A DNA stretch of 64,000 bases from Clostridia bacterium (GTDB lineage: Bacteria > Bacillota > Clostridia > UMGS1840). Of this stretch, positions 27,374 through 36,184 are shown piece after piece (positions within the stretch are counted from its first letter, which is position 1; each line of letters starts with the position of its first letter). Where the stretch lies: positions 1 to 64,000 of the forward strand of contig JAGAKI010000079.1 of assembly GCA_017625695.1 (NCBI GenBank). The letters are read 5' to 3'. A program made the translations under genes and the position numbers. The notes beneath the pieces are model-generated. The model ran no database searches and was not told the origin of the DNA. It saw nothing but the letters and a program-made list of their open reading frames with translations.

Positions 27374-27602
27374 GATTTAAGCCGAAAAACGGACTTAAAT
27401 CCTCTTTTTCAAAAAGTTGTTGATTCACAATTTTTGTCACGCAATAGAACCTCATTTTTGAGGTTTTGAATATAAAACCATTATCTTGTCTGTTGTAGTT
27501 AGTTTTAACTCCATAAAGCATGGATTTTCAAACTCTATTGCGTTACTTTTTACCCCATATAAACGAAAACAAGCATACCGCCATAAAAAAGCGATATGCT
27601 TG
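27374..27602. other. structured non-coding stretch
   Basis: No gene seen between 27356 and 27698. It holds GGATTTAAG/CTTAAATCC with nested CCG/CGG followed by T5. A second fold has a 10-bp outer stem ACGCAATAGA (27439-27448)/TCTATTGCGT (27534-27543) enclosing AACCTCA/TGAGGTT and TCCAT/ATGGA. A third, CAAGCATA.CGC/GCG.TATGCTTG, ends near 27602. It could be a riboswitch-like RNA or the ends of a lost element. Confidence 0.45.
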
Positions 27603-27698
27603 ACTTTCTTTTACACCCTGATTGTCGGGAAGTAGTAATATTTACAATACTTCCTTATCACTACCCACCTAATCTGCGGGATTTTTTGTTTCTCTGTC

Positions 27699-27727
27699 TT
27701 GCAATCGGTAATATCATATGGTATAAT
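27699..27727 (+). promoter_or_regulatory. promoter of the hydrogenase-sensor operon
   Basis: TTGCAA (27699-27704), 17 bases, TATAAT (27722-27727), 83 bases before the first gene. Confidence 0.65.
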
Positions 27728-27810
27728 GACAGTTAGAAACGTATACAATCGCTTCCTCCCAACCGGCCCCCCGTTGCGGATTTTATCGTAAGCAGAAAGG
27801 ATGACTTCTT

Positions 27811-28065
27811 ATGAAAATTACCATATGTATCGGCAGTTCCTGCCATATCAAAGGCTCCCGTCAGATTGTAGAGGCCCTGAGTGCATTTGTCAGCGAGCAT
27901 CATTTGGAAGACAAGATTGAGCTTGGTGGAACCTTTTGCATGGACAGATGTCAGGAAGGTGTTTGTGTAACGGTGGATGACGAGTTTTATTCCCTGACCC
28001 CCGAGACGGTTTCGGACTTTATCAAAAACCGGATTTCACCTGAAGTATCGGAATTTATACAATAG
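27811..28065 (+). CDS. [2Fe-2S] thioredoxin-like ferredoxin
   Basis: 84 residues. ICIGSSCHIKGSRQIVEAL and GGTFCMDRCQEGVCVTVDDE give the CX4-5C and CX3C pattern of the small thioredoxin-fold [2Fe-2S] proteins related to NuoE/HydC. Likely passes electrons to or from the hydrogenase-like protein encoded 8 bases downstream. Ribosome site AGAAAGGATGA. First gene of a three-gene operon. Confidence 0.88.
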   Translation: MKITICIGSSCHIKGSRQIVEALSAFVSEHHLEDKIELGGTFCMDRCQEGVCVTVDDEFYSLTPETVSDFIKNRISPEVSEFIQ

Positions 28066-28073
28066 GAAAGGGT

Positions 28074-29762
28074 ATGGCAACCATGTCAAACTGTTTAACC
28101 TTAAAAAAATCAAACTGTAAAAACTGTTATAAATGTATCCGGCACTGTCCTGTGAAAGCCATTCGTTTTTCCGGCAATCAGGCACATATCATTGAAAACG
28201 AATGTATTCTGTGCGGACAGTGTTTTGTGGTATGTCCTCAAAATGCCAAGCAGATTGTGGATGAAACCGAAAAGGTAAAGGTATTGCTCCAATGCAACGA
28301 GCAGGTCATTGTAAGCTTGGCGCCTTCCTTTGTGGCAAATTACGACGGCGTTGGCATTGAGGCTATGTCTGATGCCTTAAAAGAGCTTGGATTTTACGCG
28401 GTGGAAGAAACGGCAATTGGTGCCACCATCGTGAAAAAGGAGTATGAAAGAATGCTCCGTGAAGATGAGCGGGACATTATCATTTCTTCCTGCTGTCATT
28501 CGGTGAATCTGCTGATTCAGAAATATTTCCCCAAGGAACTGGAATACTTGGCGGACGTGGTTTCTCCCATGCAGGCACATTGTATGGATATCAAAAAAAG
28601 ATTCCCCGGTGCCAAAACCGTATTTATCGGACCTTGTGTTTCCAAAAAAGACGAAGCGGAACATTATGCAGGCATTGTGGATGCGGTCTTGACCTTTGAA
28701 GAGCTGACCAACTGGTTCAAAGAACAAAATATGGAACCGAAAGCCAAAATGGATTCCAAAACCGAAAGCCGTGCCAGATTTTTCCCGACCACCGGTGGTA
28801 TTTTAAAAACGATGGAACCGGGAATTTCCGGATATACCTATCTTGCGCTGGACGGAGTGGAAAACTGTATGGCAGCCCTCCGGGATATTGAAAACGGCAA
28901 TATCCATAAATGCTTTATCGAGATGTCTGCCTGCACAGGAAGCTGCATTGGCGGTCCCGTAATGGAAAAATATCATCGCAGCGAACCTGTAAAGGATTAT
29001 ATTACCGTTGCAAGCTATGCAGGGCACCAGGATTTCCCGGTAAATCAGCCGGAATATCTCACCTTAAAAAAACAATTTTCTTATATCGAACACAGATTGC
29101 AGCCGCCCACAGAAACCGAAATTGCCAATGTGCTTCGTCAGATGGGAAAACACAAGCCCTCGGATGAATTAAATTGCGGTTCCTGCGGATATAACACCTG
29201 TCGGGAAAAGGCAATTGCCATCTGTCAGGGAAAAGCAGAAATTTCCATGTGCCTGCCTTTCTTAAAAGACAAAGCAGAAAGCTTTTCCGACACCATAGTA
29301 AAAAATACTCCCAACGGTCTGATTGTGTTGAATGAGGAACTGGAAGTTCAGCAAATCAACGAAGCGGCAAGAAGAATGATGAACATCCGCTTCAGCTCCG
29401 ATGTATTGGGAGAGCACGTAGTACGGATTATGGACCCCTCTGATTTTATTCAAGTAAAAGAAACCGGAAACGACATTAAAAACAAAAAAATTTACTTAGC
29501 GGAATACAACCGCTATGCGGAAGAATCGGTGGTGTATGACAGAGATTCCCGTATGTTAATCGGTATTATCCGTGATATTACCGACGAGCAGAAAGAACGG
29601 GAAAAGAAAGAAAACATCAGCCGTCAAACGGTGGAAGTAGCAGATAAAGTAGTGGATAAACAGATGCGAATCGTCCAGGAAATTGCATCCTTATTAGGGG
29701 AAACTGCCGCAGAGACCAAAATTGCACTGGCAAAACTGAAGGAGTCGATTCAGGATGAATAA
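28074..29762 (+). CDS. sensory [FeFe]-hydrogenase-like protein with PAS domain
   Basis: 562 residues. Two [4Fe-4S] ferredoxin motifs start at CKNCYKCIRHCP (Cys 15, 18, 21, 25) and CILCGQCFVVCP. The H-cluster domain follows: SSCCHS (family TSCCP), GPCVSKKDE (family MPCxxKxxE) and EMSACTGSCIGGP near residues 283-295. Next come a four-Cys Fe-S motif (CGSCGYNTCREKAIAICQG ... MC, about 367-393) and a PAS domain (about 405-510). This is the group C, putatively H2- or redox-sensing, architecture rather than a catalytic hydrogenase. The Pro to His change in the first motif and Gly for Met in the second support a sensor role. Overlaps the phosphatase gene by 8 bases. Confidence 0.9.
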   Translation: MATMSNCLTLKKSNCKNCYKCIRHCPVKAIRFSGNQAHIIENECILCGQCFVVCPQNAKQIVDETEKVKVLLQCNEQVIVSLAPSFVANYDGVGIEAMSDALKELGFYAVEETAIGATIVKKEYERMLREDERDIIISSCCHSVNLLIQKYFPKELEYLADVVSPMQAHCMDIKKRFPGAKTVFIGPCVSKKDEAEHYAGIVDAVLTFEELTNWFKEQNMEPKAKMDSKTESRARFFPTTGGILKTMEPGISGYTYLALDGVENCMAALRDIENGNIHKCFIEMSACTGSCIGGPVMEKYHRSEPVKDYITVASYAGHQDFPVNQPEYLTLKKQFSYIEHRLQPPTETEIANVLRQMGKHKPSDELNCGSCGYNTCREKAIAICQGKAEISMCLPFLKDKAESFSDTIVKNTPNGLIVLNEELEVQQINEAARRMMNIRFSSDVLGEHVVRIMDPSDFIQVKETGNDIKNKKIYLAEYNRYAEESVVYDRDSRMLIGIIRDITDEQKEREKKENISRQTVEVADKVVDKQMRIVQEIASLLGETAAETKIALAKLKESIQDE

Positions 29763-30927
29763 TTTATGTGCAGACATCGGCTATAAAAGCATCAACCATG
29801 TGGGAGAACAGCTTTGCGGCGACCATGTGGAAATAGTGGAACAAAGTGATCATTCTACGGTGATTGTGCTGGCAGACGGCTTGGGAAGCGGAGTAAAGGC
29901 AAGCATTTTATCGACCCTGACCTCCAAGATTATTTCCACAATGATGGCAGCAGGGCTTCCCCTGGAAGAATGTGTGTCCACCATTGCAGCAACCCTGCCG
30001 GTTTGTTCCGTGAGAGGCGTTGCCTATTCCACCTTCACCATTCTCCATATCATCAATAACGAAACGGCAGAAATCATTCAGTATGACAATCCCCGGGTGA
30101 TTGTTCTCAGGGACAATCAAAATTTTGATTACCCCACCACCGAAATGAATCTTGACGGGAAAAAAATCTTAAAATCTACCGTCCGTTTGCAGGAGGGAGA
30201 CATTTTCATCGCTATGAGCGACGGCTGTCCCCACGCCGGCATCGGAACCGCCTACAATTTCGGATGGAAACGGGAAGACATTATCGACTTTATGGAAACC
30301 ATGTCGGTGACCGGATTGACCGCGAAGAATTTATCGACTCTTCTGGTGGACGAATGTGATAAGCTTTACGGACAGAAACCCGGTGACGATGCCACCGCCT
30401 GTATTGTGAAAATCAGAAAACGACAGCCGATGAATCTGTTGTTCGGTCCTCCCTCCAACCGGGATGACTGCGACCGTATGATGTCCCTGTTTTTTTCCAA
30501 AGAGGGAAAACACATCATCTGCGGTGGAACCACGTCATCCATTGCGGCAAAATATTTGGGAAAACCCTTAATTCCCACCTTAAGCTACGAAAAAAGCGAT
30601 ATTCCTCCCGTTGCCAGCCTGGAGGGAGTGGATTTGGTCACCGAGGGCGTGATTACCGTCAACCGGGTCTTGGAATATGCCAAAGACTATCTGGGCGATA
30701 ACGAGATGTATAGCCATTGGAACTTCCGAAGAGACGGCGCCTCACTCATTTGTCAGCTTCTCTTTGAAGAGGCAACCGACATTAATTTTTATGTGGGGCG
30801 TGCCATCAATCCGGCACATCAGAATCCGGATTTACCCATCAATTTCAACATCAAAATGAATTTGGTGGGTGAACTGTCAGACTGTCTCCGACAAATGGGA
30901 AAACGAATTAAAGTAAGCTATTTTTAG
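29755..30927 (+). CDS. PP2C/SpoIIE-type serine phosphatase
   Basis: 390 residues. SpoIIE-like PP2C domain with metal-binding aspartates in VIVLADGLGSGVKASI, FIAMSDGCPHAG and PGDDATACIVKI. The C-terminal third (MNLLFGPPSNRDDCDRMMSL and following) is a separate, unrecognised domain. Genes of this kind next to group C hydrogenases are thought to turn the H2 signal into dephosphorylation of a regulator, often of other hydrogenase genes; the target is not in the window. Start ATG after AAGGAGTC, inside the end of the hydrogenase gene. Confidence 0.9.
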   Translation: MNNLCADIGYKSINHVGEQLCGDHVEIVEQSDHSTVIVLADGLGSGVKASILSTLTSKIISTMMAAGLPLEECVSTIAATLPVCSVRGVAYSTFTILHIINNETAEIIQYDNPRVIVLRDNQNFDYPTTEMNLDGKKILKSTVRLQEGDIFIAMSDGCPHAGIGTAYNFGWKREDIIDFMETMSVTGLTAKNLSTLLVDECDKLYGQKPGDDATACIVKIRKRQPMNLLFGPPSNRDDCDRMMSLFFSKEGKHIICGGTTSSIAAKYLGKPLIPTLSYEKSDIPPVASLEGVDLVTEGVITVNRVLEYAKDYLGDNEMYSHWNFRRDGASLICQLLFEEATDINFYVGRAINPAHQNPDLPINFNIKMNLVGELSDCLRQMGKRIKVSYF

Positions 30928-31022
30928 GGAGTGTATCCCAATCCTATGGGGTTTTCTCTGGACTCCCGTGAGAACCAAATGCTATACTTTATGATGAGAA
31001 TAAGAAAGCGAGAATTACAGTT

Positions 31023-31679
31023 ATGATAAAAGGTGCAATTTTTGATTTGGACGGAACCTTATTAGATACCCTGGAATCCATTGCCAAATCGGGAAATGAA
31101 ATGCTTTGTAGCTTTGGACTTGCTCCCGCTCCCGTGAAGCAATACGGCGTATTTGCCGGAAACGGAGCCGATGTGTTGGTAGAACGGGCACTTTGCTACA
31201 GCACAGACAACAAGCTTTCCCTTTTGGAAGATGCCAAACGGCGGTATCGGGAATTCTTCCGGGAATTCTGCAGTTACCGGGTCAAACCCTATGAGGGAAT
31301 TGTTCCCTTACTGGAAAAACTGAAAGAAAAAAACATTCGTCTTGCCGTCTGCACCAACAAGCCACACGAAAATGCCGTCCGTTTAATCCAAGAATATTTT
31401 GGGGATAATGTATTTACTGCGGTGCTGGGACAACGGGAAGGATTTCCCAAAAAGCCGGACCCCAAAGGAATTTTTACCATTCTGTCTCAATGGGACATTT
31501 CCCCCGACGAATGTGTGTACTTGGGAGACAGTGATGTGGATATGAAAACGGGAAAAAACGCCGGCTGTCTGACGGTAGGTGTGTTATGGGGATTCCGTGA
31601 CAAAGAGGAGCTTCAGGCAAACGGAGCCGACCATGTGATTGCCCATCCAATGGACCTCATTTCTCTATTGAAAGGATAA
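31023..31679 (+). CDS. HAD family phosphatase, phosphoglycolate phosphatase type
   Basis: 218 residues. Motif I FDLDGTLLDTL (nucleophile Asp), motif II AVCTNKPHE, motif III Lys in FPKKPDPKG, motif IV YLGDSDVDMKTGKNAGC. The helical cap inserted after motif I is the C1 type of Gph/PGP-like enzymes. The substrate cannot be told; phosphoglycolate or pyrophosphate are family options. Four bases before the GNAT gene, so co-transcribed. Confidence 0.88.
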   Translation: MIKGAIFDLDGTLLDTLESIAKSGNEMLCSFGLAPAPVKQYGVFAGNGADVLVERALCYSTDNKLSLLEDAKRRYREFFREFCSYRVKPYEGIVPLLEKLKEKNIRLAVCTNKPHENAVRLIQEYFGDNVFTAVLGQREGFPKKPDPKGIFTILSQWDISPDECVYLGDSDVDMKTGKNAGCLTVGVLWGFRDKEELQANGADHVIAHPMDLISLLKG

Positions 31680-31683
31680 GCCT

Positions 31684-32469
31684 ATGATACCAAAACACGA
31701 ACTTTCCACCTATAAACAGCTGTTTCGGGAAGTATTTTCGGAATCGTTAGAATTTTGTGATAAAATTTTTTCCCATCGGTTGGATACGGTGTTTGACAAG
31801 CGGGAAAACGGATCTATTGTCAGTTTTTTATATGCCATTCCCTTTGCTGCCAAAGTAAAGGGGAGACCCTGCCGTGCCATTTACGTTTACGGCGTAGGAA
31901 CCGTCCCCGAAGCACGGGGCAAAGGCTATATGAAAGAAGTGTTTCAGAAAATGGAAGCTTTTTACAACGATACCGTTGATTTTTACTACTTGGTTCCTGC
32001 AAGTGAATCTTTGTTTTCTCTGTATGAAACCTTAGGCTACAAAACGGGATTCTATCTGAAAAAAGAACTGCTGTTTTCCAAGCGAAACCCTGATTTAGCC
32101 TATGACATCAAAGAAGCTCCCGAAGAATTTCACAAAGATTACCTTGCCTATCTGGAGCAATTTGACACGGCAATCATCCGCACCGAAGAAGACAATCGTT
32201 TTTATCTGTCGGAGGGGAACTATTATAAAATCGGAAACAGCGGATTTTTACTGTTGAAAGAGAATAACACCTTGTATTTACGGGAAATGTTTCTTGACAA
32301 AGAAGCTGAGTTAGACTGCTTTTTAGATTTTTTGGCACAAAAAGGGACGGACTCGGTGATCCTCACCCGTCCGGAAGCAAAAACGCCCTACGCTATGGTA
32401 AAACCCGTTTCCCCCTTTGTTAAAAATGCAGATTTTTCCATAGGATATACCAATTTGAATTTCGATTAA
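31684..32469 (+). CDS. GNAT family N-acetyltransferase
   Basis: 261 residues. Acetyl-CoA binding motif A is YGVGTVPEARGKGYMKEVFQ (residues about 70-90). The strand and Tyr that follow (FYYLVPASESLFSLYETLGY) complete the GNAT core. The C-terminal half is an extension of unknown role, so the size is like Eis-type enzymes without a clear lipid-carrier domain. Substrate unknown. Directly follows the HAD gene and ends before a strong terminator. Confidence 0.82.
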   Translation: MIPKHELSTYKQLFREVFSESLEFCDKIFSHRLDTVFDKRENGSIVSFLYAIPFAAKVKGRPCRAIYVYGVGTVPEARGKGYMKEVFQKMEAFYNDTVDFYYLVPASESLFSLYETLGYKTGFYLKKELLFSKRNPDLAYDIKEAPEEFHKDYLAYLEQFDTAIIRTEEDNRFYLSEGNYYKIGNSGFLLLKENNTLYLREMFLDKEAELDCFLDFLAQKGTDSVILTRPEAKTPYAMVKPVSPFVKNADFSIGYTNLNFD

Positions 32470-32540
32470 TGGTTCTATTCTATGTAAGATGTCAAACAAG
32501 TTATAGAAAACCGAATACAAAAAAATGTTGTTATCATAAC

Positions 32541-32573
32541 GAAACGGAGCAGTGAATTTCACTGCTCCGTTTC
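32541..32573 (+). terminator. bidirectional hairpin between GNAT and SGNH genes
   Basis: A perfect 16-bp palindrome, GAAACGGAGCAGTGAA (32541-32556)/TTCACTGCTCCGTTTC (32558-32573). It separates two convergent genes. The U tract is poor, so it may act partly as a barrier or REP-like element. Confidence 0.6.
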
Positions 32574-32638
32574 CTGTTCTTATGCGTACACCCCATAGGA
32601 ATTTCCTCTTTTTTACTATAAAGTATGGGATGAGAAAC

Positions 32639-34597
32639 TTATTTTTCGTCAACCCAAATTTCCCCTATCCCAAACATTTTTCCGGCTGCATCTGCTTCGG
32701 CATCTTCTGATACCGTCAACGTCAGAAGATGTTGGGTATCGCTTAGTCCGAATTCTACCAGAGAGTTATTTTCGTACCATTTATAATTTGCAAGATAATT
32801 ATGACAAGTTCCTTGGCGTTCAATATTACCTTCCATATCTGTAATGGTATAGGTGCATTCTCTTCCCTGACCACCGGTTAGTCCGCACAATAAGATTCGT
32901 GTTCCGGTAAACTGGAATTGGAGGGTTGCTCCGGATTTTGAAGAGGCAATATATTGTTGATAGGGATTCTGAATCGGAGTTCCGTAACCCTCTGCTACCA
33001 CATTGCGTATTTCGGGATTTATCATCCAGTTTTCATCAAAATTAGTGTATAACGGACTGATTGCTGTCGCATGAAATACATCAGGAGTTTCAGCGATATA
33101 TTTTTCCGGAGGTAAGATGATTTTTTGATAATATTTAGTAGGATTGTTTTTCAGCTCCTGATACATCAGATTCGCAATATTTTTGCCTTGTTGTGCATCG
33201 GGATGAACATTGTTTGACTTGACATAATTATCCCAGCTGTCTTGTGGATGCTTTGAAATGGAATCCAATACCAGTTGATGAGAATTTAAGGCAAATAATC
33301 CGTAATGGTTTAAAACCTGATCATATTTTTCAATGTTACTGGTGATTCCGTAATTTTGCAACCGTTCGTTATATCGTCTGTCCGGAATGTGAATAAAAAT
33401 GATGACCGGAACGTGTTGCTGTGCGTAGCTTTCGCGAATCATACTTTCTACATTTTGTTGCATTGTCAGACGGTTAACTTTTGTCTGGTCATTTAAAGTG
33501 AATTCAACAAATACAATGTCCGGGTGATGAACCAATACTTCATCGTAGAATCGTATGGTTCCGTAATTGCTGCCGGTTCCGCCAACTCCTGCATTATTGG
33601 AGGTAATGGTTCCGGTTCGGTCTTGTTGCAACAGTGCCAACAGAGGATTGGAATAATGCCCACCCTGTGTAATAGAACCGCCGATAAACGAAATATGAAG
33701 GTCTTTACTTGGGTCCATTACATTGTCATACCCATAGGTTTTTTTTAGTTCTTTTTTTTCAACCAGTGGTTTAAGGTTATTGTTTTGCCACATAAAAGAG
33801 GAAATTCTTTTTGTGCGTTCGGGAAGATTGACAAAAGAAAAAGATATTTGTTTGGATTGTTCATATCCCAACATATCGACAGCTTCCTTTTTTAAACGGA
33901 TAAAGGAACCGTTTTGGTCATATACTGCAGTATATACTGTAAAATTGGAGATTCCATCCTGATGGGTATGGTTTGTAATCTGATAGCTTACGTTTAGTTC
34001 TCCGTTCTGCAGTTGTTCCGGGGATTCAATTACTTTTCCGTCCGAAGTAGTAAGCGTAAGCGTGTTGTAACTGATATCGTTCTTGATAGAAAATAATTTT
34101 GTGTAATTTAACATCCCAAACTGAATGCGGAGACGCAAATTTTCTTTTTCCCACATTTGATTGGGGATCAGGATGCGAAATACATCGATGGTATCGGTTC
34201 CTTTTTGCAAGGTATAATTTACTTCTTGATTTCCTCGTAGGATAGACACAGTATCTGTGTTGATTTGTTCTGCAGGAATTTTTGTATCCAGAGTAACCAC
34301 CACAGCGGCACTCTCATTCATTGCTGTAACTTCTGCTGAAAGCACTTTGCAGAGTTGCCACCGTACAGATTGGAATTTATCATAGTTAGGAATTCCGTTT
34401 AAAGGAGTGCCGTCTTTCTCTGCCCGGAGCACAGCGTCCTTCAGCATAAAAAAATAATCGGAAGTTTCCGAGGTAATGCCCTCTGCCGGATATTGCATTA
34501 ACAGCTCTGTAGCGGTGGCTGTTGTTCCTTCGGCAGATACCATAGCGGAAAGTAATATGGCGAACGCTATCGTCATACATAAGATTTTTTTGTGCAT
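32639..34597 (-). CDS. secreted SGNH/GDSL hydrolase
   Basis: 652 residues. Signal peptide MHKKILCMTIAFAILLSAMV with cleavage near VSA. The N-terminal 280 residues are beta-rich and probably carbohydrate-binding or structural. The SGNH domain follows: block I FIGGSITQGG (near 305), block II NAGVGGTGSNYG, block III VEFTLND, block V NNVHPDAQQG. The C-terminal 130 residues form another beta domain. Likely a surface esterase or deacetylase acting on glycans. It shares an intergenic palindrome (34657-34674) with the divergent XRE regulator gene. Ribosome site AAAAGGAGAATG. Confidence 0.85.
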   Translation of the reverse strand: MHKKILCMTIAFAILLSAMVSAEGTTATATELLMQYPAEGITSETSDYFFMLKDAVLRAEKDGTPLNGIPNYDKFQSVRWQLCKVLSAEVTAMNESAAVVVTLDTKIPAEQINTDTVSILRGNQEVNYTLQKGTDTIDVFRILIPNQMWEKENLRLRIQFGMLNYTKLFSIKNDISYNTLTLTTSDGKVIESPEQLQNGELNVSYQITNHTHQDGISNFTVYTAVYDQNGSFIRLKKEAVDMLGYEQSKQISFSFVNLPERTKRISSFMWQNNNLKPLVEKKELKKTYGYDNVMDPSKDLHISFIGGSITQGGHYSNPLLALLQQDRTGTITSNNAGVGGTGSNYGTIRFYDEVLVHHPDIVFVEFTLNDQTKVNRLTMQQNVESMIRESYAQQHVPVIIFIHIPDRRYNERLQNYGITSNIEKYDQVLNHYGLFALNSHQLVLDSISKHPQDSWDNYVKSNNVHPDAQQGKNIANLMYQELKNNPTKYYQKIILPPEKYIAETPDVFHATAISPLYTNFDENWMINPEIRNVVAEGYGTPIQNPYQQYIASSKSGATLQFQFTGTRILLCGLTGGQGRECTYTITDMEGNIERQGTCHNYLANYKWYENNSLVEFGLSDTQHLLTLTVSEDAEADAAGKMFGIGEIWVDEK

Positions 34598-34656
34598 GTT
34601 TCATTCTCCTTTTCCATTGCTCGTTTCGTAAGAATTTGATTCTACAGACTCTATAC

Positions 34657-34674
34657 ATACTAATAATTTAGTAT
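34657..34674. promoter_or_regulatory. palindromic operator ATACTAA-N4-TTAGTAT
   Basis: ATACTAATAATTTAGTAT lies between the divergent SGNH hydrolase and XRE genes. The same half-sites, TACTAA/TTAGTA, occur between the -35 and -10 boxes of the fucI promoter at 36107-36119. A shared regulator is suggested. Confidence 0.6.
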
Positions 34675-34761
34675 ATGGTAATTCTAACAGAAATGTGTTC
34701 CTATGTCAACAAGTTTTAGTAATTTTATGGTAAAATCGATAATATCAAGGAGGTTTTTAGT

Positions 34762-35052
34762 ATGCAACTCTACAAGAATAGAATCCGAGATTTGCGGGAA
34801 GACCATGATTTACGACAAATTGATGTTGCAACCGCAACGGGCATTGACCAAAAAACCTTATCCAATTATGAAACCGGAAAAACGAATCCGGACAGCTATT
34901 CGATTATTAAGCTGGCTGAATTTTTTCAGGTTACTACCGATTATCTCTTGGGATATTCCGGATCGAATATTCAGACAAATCAGGATATTCTGCGAGTATT
35001 GGAAACAATGGAACAAAGTTTAAAAGATTTAAAAAATGCATTGCAGCAATAA
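34762..35052 (+). CDS. XRE family transcriptional regulator, 96 aa
   Basis: Helix-turn-helix LRQIDVATATGIDQKTLSNY (residues about 19-38), then ETGKTNPDSYSIIKLAEFFQ and a short helical tail (LRVLETMEQSLKDLKNALQQ) that could dimerise. Start is preceded by AAGGAGG. It is divergent from the SGNH hydrolase and a good candidate to bind the TACTAA/TTAGTA palindromes at 34657 and 36107; this is inference. Confidence 0.88.
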   Translation: MQLYKNRIRDLREDHDLRQIDVATATGIDQKTLSNYETGKTNPDSYSIIKLAEFFQVTTDYLLGYSGSNIQTNQDILRVLETMEQSLKDLKNALQQ

Positions 35053-35130
35053 GAATGATTGGGAAAAAGCTGCAGTATCACAATCGTTAATTTTTTGATA
35101 CTGTTTTCATACTGAGGTATCCTATTCAAC

Positions 35131-35164
35131 AAAAAGAGGAAATTCCTATGAATTTCCTCTTTTT
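35131..35164. terminator. bidirectional terminator between the XRE gene and purC
   Basis: AAAAAGAGGAAATTC (35131-35145)/GAATTTCCTCTTTTT (35150-35164) with a 4-base loop, with T tracts both ways. Its right arm plus flank (35151-35171) is repeated exactly at 32600-32620. Confidence 0.9.
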
Positions 35165-35201
35165 TACTATACGTTGATTTTGCCGGATTTCAGCAAATCT
35201 G

Positions 35202-35885
35202 CTATCTGTTTAAGATTAACTTGGTTAATTCGATGGGAGAAACAATTTCACCGTCTTTGTAAACTCTCATATTACCGGATGCAATTTCGTCGATTAAAAT
35301 AACTTCATCGTTGTTGTAACCAAATTCAAATTTGATATCCCACAAATCTAAACCGATGGTTTTTAAGTCATCAGCAACGATTTTGGTGATTTTTAAGGTC
35401 TGTTCTTTCATGTCTTCAAACATTTTGGGGCTCATAACGCCTAATGCTGCCAGACCTTCTCCGGTTACCAGCGGATCGCCTTTTTCGTCATTTTTGAACG
35501 TACATTCCACATAACCGCCTTCTAAAGGAGTACCGTCTTCGATGTATTCGCCGTATCTTCGGATGAAGCTTCCGGTTGCAACCAGTCTGCAGATGACTTC
35601 CAGACCGTGGCCGAATACTTTACCGGGAAGCACTTCCATGGTAGCATCTTCCACATTTGCAGATACATAGTGGGTTTTAATGCCGGCTTGTTTCAGTAAA
35701 TCAAAATAGTAGATAGAAGTTCTTAAGTTTTCTCTGCCGATTCCTTCAATGGTTAAACCAACGGAGTTTTCGCCGGGATCAAACACGCCGTCTTTCCCGG
35801 TGCAGTCGTCTTTGAATTTTAACAGCACATTGCCATTGTCTAAAGAGTAAACGTCTTTGGTTTTACCTTCATAAATTTTGTTCAT
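35202..35885 (-). CDS. purC: SAICAR synthetase (purine biosynthesis)
   Basis: 227 residues. Converts CAIR plus aspartate and ATP to SAICAR. Motifs: [16 protein letters not shown] at the N-terminus, [36 protein letters not shown], and [20 protein letters not shown] near the end. Start at MNKIYEGK follows AGAGGTACG; 11 extra codons upstream lack a site. It stands alone, not in a pur operon, and no purine riboswitch is seen in its roughly 100-base leader. Confidence 0.95.
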   Translation of the reverse strand: MNKIYEGKTKDVYSLDNGNVLLKFKDDCTGKDGVFDPGENSVGLTIEGIGRENLRTSIYYFDLLKQAGIKTHYVSANVEDATMEVLPGKVFGHGLEVICRLVATGSFIRRYGEYIEDGTPLEGGYVECTFKNDEKGDPLVTGEGLAALGVMSPKMFEDMKEQTLKITKIVADDLKTIGLDLWDIKFEFGYNNDEVILIDEIASGNMRVYKDGEIVSPIELTKLILNR

Positions 35886-36096
35886 TGGTTCGTACCTCTT
35901 TTCTGGTATAGAATTCAAGTATTTGACTGTTCGCTGATTATTATTTTAACACGTTTTTTTTGAAAATTCAATATTTTCTTTTTATAAATTCCCATTTTTT
36001 TTAAATTTTATGAAATTCTCCATAGAATTTGGGTGCATAGAATCAAAAAATCGTAAAAAATGAATAAGAAACCCGTATAAAAAAGTGGGATATCGG

Positions 36097-36125
36097 TTGA
36101 CAATTCTACTAATTTAGTATAAAAT
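36097..36125 (+). promoter_or_regulatory. fucI promoter with embedded operator
   Basis: TTGACA (36097-36102), 17 bases, TAAAAT (36120-36125). The spacer holds the palindrome TACTAATTTAGTA (36107-36119), the position expected for a repressor site, matching the palindrome at 34657-34674. Confidence 0.7.
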
Positions 36126-36184
36126 AACAATGATAGGACAAACTATTGCATATGAAAATTTTAATATAATTGGAGGAAAAAACT

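Noticed and set aside
35886-36000. Purine riboswitch before purC
   Set aside because: The leader is short and AT-rich with no conserved three-way junction sequence.
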